This document shows positions 1-6,129 of a stretch of DNA of 17,443 bases, piece after piece. Below the pieces are notes generated by a model that had not been told where the DNA came from, made no database searches, and saw nothing but the letters and a program-made list of their open reading frames with translations. Location of the stretch: NCBI GenBank assembly GCA_015061765.1, contig SUVZ01000030.1, forward strand, positions 1 through 17,443. Direction: 5' to 3'. The position numbers and the translations under genes were made by a program. This stretch comes from Lentisphaerota bacterium (GTDB lineage Bacteria; Verrucomicrobiota; Kiritimatiellia; RFP12; UBA1067). Within the stretch, counting starts at the first letter, position 1. Every line of letters starts with the position of its first letter.

Positions 1-39
1 ATGCAATGGACCGCAAATCAACGGATTTTTGGCATAAGT

Positions 40-111
40 TAAATGCAACAAGGCAAACTAAATGCAAATCAATAACCTACCTTGCATTTAACCTGCCCAT
101 AGTTGCATTTA
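40..111. repeat. Four-copy TAAATGCAA array, two copies in each orientation
   Basis: The 9-mer TAAATGCAA occurs at 40-48 and 59-67, and its reverse complement TTGCATTTA at 82-90 and 103-111. Centre-to-centre distances are 19, 23 and 21 bp, about two helical turns. The surrounding 130 bp are clearly more AT-rich than the rest of the window and carry no convincing ORF. The two direct followed by two inverted copies look like binding sites for a dimeric DNA-binding protein, probably controlling a gene to the left of the window. The repeats are seen directly; the role is inference. Confidence 0.6.
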
Positions 112-390
112 CTTTGTCCGGCGACCAACTTTTTCTGTTCCGACCGGGAAGGTGTTTTCGGGGGTCTCCCTACGCGCGCACTTGTTCGGTGCGCCTGTCA
201 ACGTTCCGTCGGCGAAATTGGACTGGATTCCTACCACCTCCCTCGAAATCTCAAAGACGCAGTGCGTCCTCTTCTCTGGCAAAGACAGCGTACGCCCGAG
301 GAGAAGCACGCGCATTCAGAGAAGAAGTCCGCCTGCAAGCCAGTCGACTGGCGAGCGGACCTTCCCTGCCGCACGAAGTGCGCCTGCCGG
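112..390. other. Non-coding stretch with several GC-rich hairpins
   Basis: I see no believable gene here; the overlapping ORFs in this stretch are short and resemble nothing. Several short dyads can be seen: GCGCAC/GTGCGC at 176-181 and 189-194, GACGC/GCGTC at 256-260 and 264-268, GCCAGTCGACTGGC at 339-352 nested in GTCCGC/GCGGAC arms, and CGCAC/GTGCG at 370-374 and 378-382. A longer-range 9-bp match pairs TCTTCTCTG near 270 with CAGAGAAGA near 318. This could be the structured 3' end of the upstream nitroreductase transcript, a repeat element or a non-coding RNA. Confidence 0.4.
316..360 (-). terminator. Possible terminator after the nitroreductase gene
   Basis: Read on the minus strand, about 30 nt after the stop codon, GTCCGC pairs with GCGGAC (355-360 and 327-332) and encloses the 14-bp palindrome GCCAGTCGACTGGC. 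It is followed by the pyrimidine run TTCTTCTCT rather than a clean U tract. The position fits a terminator, but the imperfect tail makes the call weak. Confidence 0.35.
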
Positions 391-1224
391 TCAGTCACGC
401 TCTTTCTTTGCCTTGATCACAGTGCCGGATTTCGCATCAATGTCGTAATCGTATTCGAAGCCGTCCTTCTTGAACTCGATCTCGTACACCATTACGCCAT
501 CATCCCTGTCGAGTTCGCACTTGAGCCAGCGCACATCCGCTTCATTGAACTTCGCGTGCGCAAGCGCAGTCCTGATCGCGGCCTGTCTGCCGATGTATCC
601 GTCATTCGGCGGATAGCCGACTGACTGGCCCAGCACAACCCTCTGATTTGCATTGAGTTTCAGGGCCTTTGCGCAGGCATCGTAGTCGATGTTCGCCCGT
701 GCGACCGTTGCAAGCCCTTCTTTGGCGCAGAACAGATATACGTTCTGCATGACGGCACCTGCATGTATGCCGGCATAACGTTGGGTGTTCGCCTCATCCG
801 CTTTCATGCCGCGCATACGGTCATGGACGTAGAACAGATTGACCGGTGCAGTATGCGTGAAAGGCTGTTTCCCCGCCGCAGTTCTGTGATCGCCAGGGTT
901 GACCAGGGTCAGTACATTCGATCTGGCATCATGCCGGTACACCCCCGACGGAAGCATCACATACACATCGATATCCTGCACGTTCAAGCCGGTGGGCGCA
1001 GTGCGGCGTCCATCCGGACGGCTGATTCCGTTCGCAGCCCAGAGCAGCGATGAAAGCGTCTGGAGCGGAACATCATGCGCAGCGAAATCTCGCGTGGATT
1101 TGCGTTCAGACAACGCCTGCATAAGCGATTTGCCGCCACGCGTCACTGGCTGCGGAAGACTGATGTCTCCTGCGGAGACGGCTGCCGCCACTAGAATGAA
1201 CGATACTGTTGTTACTCTCTTCAT
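391..1224 (-). CDS. Secreted nitroreductase / SagB-type oxidoreductase with C-terminal PepSY domain
   Basis: The predicted product has 277 residues. Residues 1-18 form a signal peptide (MKRVTTVSF... with AVSA before the likely cut). Residues 30-205 resemble the FMN-dependent nitroreductase fold of the SagB/thiazole-oxidase type: the RKSTRDF motif at 41-47, LLWAANGISRPDGRRTAPT at 60-78, and a region around AGIHAGAVMQNVYL and the GYPP segment near 203-206. Residues 212-273 look like a PepSY domain, ending in DIDAKSGTVIKAK. The start at 1224 is chosen because it gives the signal peptide and has AGGAGG 6-7 nt upstream; the longer reading begins before the ribosome site. An extended -10 lies about 75 bp upstream, so it is probably monocistronic. 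The substrate is unknown; a cytoplasmic SagB role is unlikely because of the export signal. The family call is good and the specific function is not established. Confidence 0.8.
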   Translation of the reverse strand: MKRVTTVSFILVAAAVSAGDISLPQPVTRGGKSLMQALSERKSTRDFAAHDVPLQTLSSLLWAANGISRPDGRRTAPTGLNVQDIDVYVMLPSGVYRHDARSNVLTLVNPGDHRTAAGKQPFTHTAPVNLFYVHDRMRGMKADEANTQRYAGIHAGAVMQNVYLFCAKEGLATVARANIDYDACAKALKLNANQRVVLGQSVGYPPNDGYIGRQAAIRTALAHAKFNEADVRWLKCELDRDDGVMVYEIEFKKDGFEYDYDIDAKSGTVIKAKKERD

Positions 1225-1299
1225 GACATCCTCCTTTCGGTCGCTGCATTGTCGCGGCAGCTCCGCCGTGCGGCAGACAACAACCATCGCGACGCCTGC

Positions 1300-1327
1300 A
1301 TTGTATCATGTACACAAGGAAAAACAA
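1300..1327 (-). promoter_or_regulatory. Promoter of the secreted nitroreductase gene
   Basis: On the minus strand TACAAT (1300-1305) is preceded by TGA (1306-1308), forming an extended -10. TTGTTT at 1322-1327 could be a weak -35 with a 16-bp spacer. The predicted leader is about 70 nt and contains the AGGAGG ribosome site. The rest of 1328-1545 shows no gene, apart from a 13-bp dyad (ACCGG/CCGGT, 1533-1545) directly after the lpxC-like stop codon. Confidence 0.5.
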
Positions 1328-1545
1328 AGTGATTTCCGCAACCAGTATACGGAATTCCGAAATGCATCGGTTGGCGTTCCAGTCCGGATGATCCTACGCC
1401 ACGAACTCGGTCATGGCGCAGGATTAGAGCTTCACAAGACCTGACACGACAAAAAGGATGGTCCAAAGACGAAAATATGCAATCCGACCGGATGTTCACA
1501 ACGTCCTGAGCCGACATACCTCAAGTGCCGTTACCGGATGCCGGT

Positions 1546-2571
1546 CTACGCCCGCTTCAGAAGATCGTGCCGGTAGAGATATCTTACGGCGTCACAGTCC
1601 TGCGTGTGCCCCGCACGATAGGAGACGACCGTACCGACAAAGCGGTCTGGCCCGGTGAGGGAAAGCGCCGCCAACAGATCCAGCGTCGCACGATGCCATA
1701 CCGGCTCCAGGAAACGATCGGTCCCCTCCAACGGGAAGCGTGGCTCGCCATACCAGCGTTTGCGGCCATGTATAAGAATGTTGTTCTTGTCGTAGCCGAG
1801 ATTGCGGGTGTCGGCGAACAGCCAACCGACCGTCTTTGCGAGCTGATACTGCCGATGCGTCGCATTCGTGCGCGCATACGCGCCATAGCGGAACGTCTCC
1901 GGCGTAACATCGAACACGATGCGCTGATCGCCTATGATCGTGCGCCAATTGATGGCGACGTCAAGTCGGAGCCTGCGAGAGCCGTCATCGGGGAGGAACA
2001 TCAGGAAGTCTCCACGCGTACCGGAAAAGGCGAGAGGCTCCTTTACGGTCACATACGTCGCGCTCTGGCTGGTCTCGACGATTCCTGCATTTTCCACCGC
2101 CTTTACGAGCGGAAGCGAAGAATCGTCGAAAAGCGGCGGATCTCCGGAGTTCGTCTTGATTACGACATTGTCCAGACCCAATCCACCCTTGAGCGCAATT
2201 ATGTGCTCGACCATGCGTAGGTAATTGTGCGGTGAACCGCTGCGGAGCACGAGATTCCGCGCACTCGTCCACAGATTTGCGATATCTACGGCTGTATCCA
2301 ACTGCTCCGGCATATCCGTACGACGAATCCACCAGCCAGGCCTCTCCGACGGGGCGAACGTGATGGTGCGCCTTTCGCTTCCGCGGAACGTGCCGACGCC
2401 CGAGACACTTGCCTCGCCGGCCAGCGTCGTACGTCTTTCGGTCCATCCGGAAACATCGGATAGACGCAGATCATCAACCGGTTGCGCGTCAAACCGGCGG
2501 CGAGCGGCGGCGAATGCTGCCGCGTCACCGGACACAAGACGGCTGTCTGGATATTCGCAAAGGCTTTTCAT
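1546..2571 (-). CDS. LpxC-like UDP-3-O-acyl-N-acetylglucosamine deacetylase, divergent active site
   Basis: The 341-residue product aligns along its length with LpxC, the zinc deacetylase that commits lipid A synthesis. Recognisable parts are RTTLAG...SGVG (48-60), the RRTD segment (83-86), VEH (121-123, the Glu/His pair of E. coli E78/H79), the EPVWHR...LDLL segment (289-300) and SYRAGH (317-322, equivalent of H265). There are departures from the family. The GLHTG-like motif reads GVGTFRG. H293 and D298 are five residues apart rather than four. The conserved catalytic Asp (E. coli D246) aligns with Ala302. The RTF loop is RTN. There is also an N-terminal extension of about 45 residues. It is the last gene of a four-gene unit and starts 4 nt after the upstream stop with no strong ribosome site. 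It may be a true but divergent LpxC or a paralogue with altered activity, so no symbol is given. Confidence 0.8.
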   Translation of the reverse strand: MKSLCEYPDSRLVSGDAAAFAAARRRFDAQPVDDLRLSDVSGWTERRTTLAGEASVSGVGTFRGSERRTITFAPSERPGWWIRRTDMPEQLDTAVDIANLWTSARNLVLRSGSPHNYLRMVEHIIALKGGLGLDNVVIKTNSGDPPLFDDSSLPLVKAVENAGIVETSQSATYVTVKEPLAFSGTRGDFLMFLPDDGSRRLRLDVAINWRTIIGDQRIVFDVTPETFRYGAYARTNATHRQYQLAKTVGWLFADTRNLGYDKNNILIHGRKRWYGEPRFPLEGTDRFLEPVWHRATLDLLAALSLTGPDRFVGTVVSYRAGHTQDCDAVRYLYRHDLLKRA

Positions 2572-2575
2572 GGAC

Positions 2576-3196
2576 TTATTTCTTCTTCTTTTCCGGCGGA
2601 GGATTCTCTATGTACTTGACCATCGCCTTGGACATCTCAATGTCAATTCCGTACGCCTGCGCGGCGGACTGGAGATTCTGCAGATACTGTCCATAATACT
2701 CGGCATTGGGAGACGGAGGACGCGGCATGTCCACGACCTTGATCTTGAGTTCTTTGGCGTCAGGCGTCACCATACCGAACAAGGGAAGCTTGCGAACCTT
2801 GTCGTCCGGTGGGCAAATCACATCAAGAAGGGCCCGCTCGTCGGCGGTGAGTCTGTCATAGAGCGGTTTCGGAGAACGCCCGTCGATATCCTTCTCCTTC
2901 TTGCTGAGGCCGACACGCATCGTGTACACGAAAAAGCCCTTTGCGGCAAGCTCCTTGAAGAATTTGTGCCTGGTGAGATCCTTGACGACTTCTTCGGCTG
3001 GAGTTCCCTTTCCAACCGCCGCAACGAAGATCGGTGCGTCATACTTCTGCGCTTCTTTCGTGGCGGCCTTGAGGGATGTGAAATACCTGGGAGAAGACGG
3101 CATCTTCTTCTTGGGTCTCTCGGCATCCTGCGCAAACGCAGGGGCAACGACCATGGCGGCCGCCATCAAGCCAAACAATATCTTTCTCATCATCAT
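2576..3196 (-). CDS. Exported thioredoxin-fold-like protein lacking CxxC
   Basis: The product is about 206 residues with a clear signal peptide (MRKILFGLMAAAMVVAPAFA, cut before QDAE). The next part, with LKAATKEAQKYDAPIFVAAVG followed by FFKELAAKGFFVYTMRVG, resembles the strand-helix pattern of periplasmic thioredoxin-like proteins. There is no CxxC and only one cysteine, in DVICPPDD, so a redox role is doubtful. The C-terminus is proline/lysine-rich (PPPEKKKK). Three consecutive ATG codons (3196, 3193, 3190) follow the ribosome site AGGAAAGGA; the first overlaps the upstream stop as ATGA, while the third has better spacing. It sits between a MurC-like and an LpxC-like gene, which suggests an envelope role. 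The fold assignment is tentative; signal peptide and gene reality are solid. Confidence 0.7.
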   Translation of the reverse strand: MMMRKILFGLMAAAMVVAPAFAQDAERPKKKMPSSPRYFTSLKAATKEAQKYDAPIFVAAVGKGTPAEEVVKDLTRHKFFKELAAKGFFVYTMRVGLSKKEKDIDGRSPKPLYDRLTADERALLDVICPPDDKVRKLPLFGMVTPDAKELKIKVVDMPRPPSPNAEYYGQYLQNLQSAAQAYGIDIEMSKAMVKYIENPPPEKKKK

Positions 3197-4407
3197 TCCT
3201 TTCCTGCGAGGTTCCGCGCCATCACCGGCAACACGGGATCACGCGCACCTGCCGTTACAATTGCGCCGAACGCCGACGCTTGCGCCTTCAGAAGCACAAT
3301 TGCCTCATCTGGAGTTTCTACACAAACCGAATTCTCAATCCTCGCCGCAAGCGCATCCGAGTTCACGCTGCGATCCGCCGTGCCGCCCGCATCATACACC
3401 GGCAAAAGCAAAAGCCTATCCTGCGGACGCAGCGTGTCGTTGAACATATCCGCCAGGGAATCCATCATCTTGCGCAGCGGCCCGTATCCATGCGGACGCC
3501 ACAGCACCGCGACGCCTCTAATGCTGCGGTTCTGCAACGTCGTAAGCATGGCATGCAGTTTTTCGGGGTTGTGCGCATAGTCATCGTACACCTCAGCCCC
3601 GCAACAGCTCCCTATCCGCTGCATCCGGCGTTCAACGCCGGGGAAATCCATCAATGCGGCACGCGCCTTCGCCTCATCCGCGCCAAGAGCTACTGCCATG
3701 GCCAGGGCCAGTCCCGCATTCTGCCTGTTATGAGCCCCTGGAAGTGACGAATCCGCATCATGGCGGCCGGTTCGGCCGTCAATTACCGGTCCCTTCACAT
3801 CTTTGATGAAATCATCAAAGACGCAATCCATCTCTTCCTTGGAATAGTGGTCGGAACTGGAGTTCGTAATCACCGCGGCGTATGGACGGAACGCCGTCAA
3901 AGACTTGTCAGACTCGTCCACCTCCGCAACGGCATATCGCCCTTCACCAGACAGGACCGAACCGTTCCATCCGACAACAGCCGCCCCGTTCACCGCAAAC
4001 GGCTCCATCCCACAGGACTTGAGCACATGTGCGAGCATTGCAGTCACGGTGGATTTTCCACATGTACCGGCCACCGCCACAAGCCTGAACCGCGAAAGCG
4101 AGTCTGCAAGCGCCGTCGCCCGGTGAACAACGGGGATCCCCAGCTTCCGGGCCTTCACAAGTCCCGGATTGTCGTCCTCTATCGCTGTCGACACGATAAT
4201 GCGTTCAACAGATCCATCAACGCCGCTTCCATCATCCGGGAACACCTTGACGCCCAATGCCTCCAGTCTCGCAATGCTTGGAGGCAACATTTTGCGGTCA
4301 ACGGCTCCGACAAAACGGTCCGCGCCGGAGACGGCATGTCCGAGCGCGATGAGCGCCTCTGCGAGCGCACTCATCCCTACTCCGCCTATGCCGATCAGAT
4401 GCGTCAT
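3193..4407 (-). CDS. MurC-like Mur ligase family protein, shortened central domain
   Basis: The 404-residue product has the three-domain Mur ligase plan. The N-terminal nucleotide-binding motif is GIGGVGMSALAE (6-17). The ATP-binding loop is AGTCGKST (113-120). The central motif is EVDESD (162-167), followed by TNSSSDHYS. LPGAHN (222-227) and FPGVERRMQ (255-263) match MurC, and DDYAHNPEK (275-283) starts the C-terminal domain with RPHGYGPL. The stretch between DH and LPG.HN is about 70 residues shorter than in E. coli MurC, and GTC replaces the usual GTH. The family ligates L-Ala (MurC) or a tripeptide (Mpl) to UDP-MurNAc with ATP; which applies here cannot be read from sequence. ATG at 4407 shares one base with the upstream TGA (TGATG); a GTG at 4410 is the alternative. 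The stop overlaps the next gene. Confidence 0.82.
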   Translation of the reverse strand: MTHLIGIGGVGMSALAEALIALGHAVSGADRFVGAVDRKMLPPSIARLEALGVKVFPDDGSGVDGSVERIIVSTAIEDDNPGLVKARKLGIPVVHRATALADSLSRFRLVAVAGTCGKSTVTAMLAHVLKSCGMEPFAVNGAAVVGWNGSVLSGEGRYAVAEVDESDKSLTAFRPYAAVITNSSSDHYSKEEMDCVFDDFIKDVKGPVIDGRTGRHDADSSLPGAHNRQNAGLALAMAVALGADEAKARAALMDFPGVERRMQRIGSCCGAEVYDDYAHNPEKLHAMLTTLQNRSIRGVAVLWRPHGYGPLRKMMDSLADMFNDTLRPQDRLLLLPVYDAGGTADRSVNSDALAARIENSVCVETPDEAIVLLKAQASAFGAIVTAGARDPVLPVMARNLAGKE

Positions 4408-5447
4408 CACTGTTGCTTCCCAAACCCCTTGAAGAGTTTCTTAACACCCTCTGTCGCCTTCTTGGCCGTATCATTGACCGCATCTACCGTGCCTTTTGTC
4501 GTGTCTCCAACAACGTCGATGGCATTCTTGGCGGTATCGCCAATGGCTCCTATAGTTTTCACTGCGGCATCCGACGTCTTAGAAACCACATTGCCGCCGG
4601 ATTTTCCGGATTCGGAGACCTTCCTGTCCGACTTTGCCGGCTTTATCGCATCACCGAAACCGCCGACAATAGATGTCAGCTCTTCCATGCCCGCACTGAA
4701 TTTACCGGAAGCGTCTTTCGCGCCGCTCCCGAGAATTCCGCCGAGAGCGCCAATGCCGTCCCCTGCGTCAGACATGGATTTCATGACGCCATTCGCAATC
4801 TGCGCCCAGGCCTCTTCAAGGGTTGCCCCGCCGGACTTCTTGCCGATATCAGTCAATTCCAATGGCGGCACCATGAACGGAGGCATCAGATTCGACTTCA
4901 TGAGCTTGACCTTCGTGCCGTTAATCCGCAGACGCTCTATGACAACCTTCTTCCCCGGAGCGTCTGACTCCGGCTCTTCAGTCCTAGGCGGCCGATCTTC
5001 ATCCTTTGCCCCCTTGGCATTCTCGACGTTGGCAAGGATAACGTCAAAGTTGTTACTCCCGTCATGGGAATAATAACTTACGAAAGGATCCTCTATGACA
5101 ATCTCCTTCACAAGAACCGTATCGGAGAAAAGTGAACCGACGGCAAGATCAACACTGAAACTGGACAGCGAAAAGGCCGCGGCCTCACCAAATCCCTGCG
5201 GGTTCGACAGTTTAACGCCATTAATGCGGACAGCGCCAGAATATGGATTGACGTAAAAGCCGTCAATCCGGAAATCGGTACCGGTATAGCCAGGCACCAC
5301 GCGCCCGGCAACGGCGGTTGCCACAGGACTGATCCATAGCGGCAGTGTGGCCGCAAGCAGAAGCGCAAACGCAAGCAGCCCGATGGCTGAATACACAATG
5401 AACTTGACAAGCCTGCGAACAAAACCGCTTTTCCTCTTCTCTGCCAT
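4407..5447 (-). CDS. AsmA-like membrane-anchored protein with C-terminal 11-residue repeats
   Basis: The 346-residue product has a basic N-terminus, one transmembrane segment at about 15-38, and then an AsmA/DUF748-like stretch (PGYTGTDFRIDGFYVNPYSG, INGVKLSNPQGFGE, VLVKEIVIEDPFVSYY). It continues with a charged linker (145-166) and a second short AsmA-like segment (VVIERLRINGTKVKL). Residues 205-285 are Gly/Ala/Ser-rich. Residues 297-340 form four 11-residue units ending in DTAK, DTTK, DTAK and LFK, predicted as an amphipathic helix. AsmA-like proteins act between inner and outer membrane, often in lipid transport; that role here is inference. ATG at 5447 is preferred because AAGGAG lies 7 nt upstream; 5453 is too close to it. 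It is the first gene of the operon with the MurC-like, thioredoxin-like and LpxC-like genes. Confidence 0.7.
   Translation of the reverse strand: MAEKRKSGFVRRLVKFIVYSAIGLLAFALLLAATLPLWISPVATAVAGRVVPGYTGTDFRIDGFYVNPYSGAVRINGVKLSNPQGFGEAAAFSLSSFSVDLAVGSLFSDTVLVKEIVIEDPFVSYYSHDGSNNFDVILANVENAKGAKDEDRPPRTEEPESDAPGKKVVIERLRINGTKVKLMKSNLMPPFMVPPLELTDIGKKSGGATLEEAWAQIANGVMKSMSDAGDGIGALGGILGSGAKDASGKFSAGMEELTSIVGGFGDAIKPAKSDRKVSESGKSGGNVVSKTSDAAVKTIGAIGDTAKNAIDVVGDTTKGTVDAVNDTAKKATEGVKKLFKGFGKQQ
4428..4559 (-). repeat. Coding 11-residue repeat region (four units)
   Basis: The units are KTIGAIGDTAK, NAIDVVGDTTK, GTVDAVNDTAK and the more diverged KATEGVKKLFK, at residues 297-340 of the AsmA-like protein. 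An 11-residue period matches 3/11 amphipathic helices known from LEA proteins, synucleins and perilipins, which lie on membrane surfaces. The repeat is visible directly; lipid binding is inference. Confidence 0.7.
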
Positions 5448-5476
5448 CTCCATTCTCCTTTGTTCTTTCTGCGGAT

Positions 5477-5485
5477 ATGATACCA
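5477..5485 (-). promoter_or_regulatory. Extended -10 promoter before the AsmA-like gene
   Basis: On the minus strand TGG is followed by TATCAT. No convincing -35 is seen. It sits about 20 bp downstream of the upstream hydrolase stop and predicts a leader of some 20-25 nt carrying the AAGGAG ribosome site, so the envelope operon can be transcribed on its own even if read-through from the previous unit occurs. Confidence 0.45.
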
Positions 5486-5504
5486 TATTTCGCGTCTGGT
5501 TTTC

Positions 5505-6119
5505 TCACCGCTCCATGAACGGATTGGATGCGACCTCACGTGCTATCGTCGTCGAAGGGCCATGTCCTGGAATGACATGCGTCTCTGGCGGCAGCTGCGC
5601 CAGCGCCGCCAGGGATCTGCGCATGTCGGCCATGCTTCCGCCGGGAAAATCGGTACGTCCGCATGAACCGGCGAAAAGCGTATCGCCGGAAAGGAGAAGA
5701 TCTCCGGTCATTATGCACACGCTGCCTGGCGTATGTCCGGGAGTCTCAAGCACCTGAAACCCAAACGCCGGGAAATCCTTCGCCGCATCGCGTATGTCCC
5801 TGAGATCCGAGGGTCTGCCAACGCCCGGATAACCCGGAGGGTTGCGGTTCATGGGATGTCCGAACATGACCCAGTCCGAAGGATGCGCATACACGGGAAC
5901 GCCAGGATACCGCGCAAGGATGCCGGGGATTCCGTTCACGTGGTCGAAATGCCCGTGCGTAAGCAGAACCGCGCGCAGGGCGAGATTGCGGTCTGATAGG
6001 AACGCCAGGATCAGGTCGGCGTCCTGTCCGGGATCGACGACAAGCGCTTCGGCGCCGTCCCAGAGGACGATGCAGTTCGCCTCGTAGGCGCCGACGGGGA
6101 TTGTCTGATGTGAAACCAT
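5505..6119 (-). CDS. Metallo-beta-lactamase-fold hydrolase, glyoxalase II-like
   Basis: The 204-residue product is a complete single-domain MBL-fold enzyme. Metal ligands are visible: THGHFDH (54-60, the HxHxDH motif), H129 in TPGHTPGS, D146 in SGDTLF and H186 in PGHGPST. GRTDFPGG (154-161) is typical of the YcbL/glyoxalase II-like group, which hydrolyses thioesters such as S-lactoylglutathione. The true substrate cannot be read from sequence, and the enzyme lacks the C-terminal helical domain of classical GloB. The start has GAGGG 7 nt upstream. It follows the siroheme decarboxylase-like gene by 10 nt and is the last gene of the bamD-lptE unit. Confidence 0.88.
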   Translation of the reverse strand: MVSHQTIPVGAYEANCIVLWDGAEALVVDPGQDADLILAFLSDRNLALRAVLLTHGHFDHVNGIPGILARYPGVPVYAHPSDWVMFGHPMNRNPPGYPGVGRPSDLRDIRDAAKDFPAFGFQVLETPGHTPGSVCIMTGDLLLSGDTLFAGSCGRTDFPGGSMADMRRSLAALAQLPPETHVIPGHGPSTTIAREVASNPFMER

Positions 6120-6129
6120 GGTTTTGCCC

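Noticed and set aside
40..111. CRISPR array
   Set aside because: Repeats are 9 bp, occur in both orientations and have 10-14 bp spacers, which does not fit CRISPR.
2225..3580. 451-codon ORF on the plus strand
   Set aside because: It runs antisense through the LpxC-like, thioredoxin-like and MurC-like genes, shows no family motifs and is rich in Arg/Ser as expected of a mirror frame in GC-rich coding DNA.
3760..5073. 437-codon ORF on the plus strand
   Set aside because: Antisense to the MurC-like and AsmA-like genes; the repetitive FLAVSP-type segments only reflect the 11-residue repeats on the other strand.
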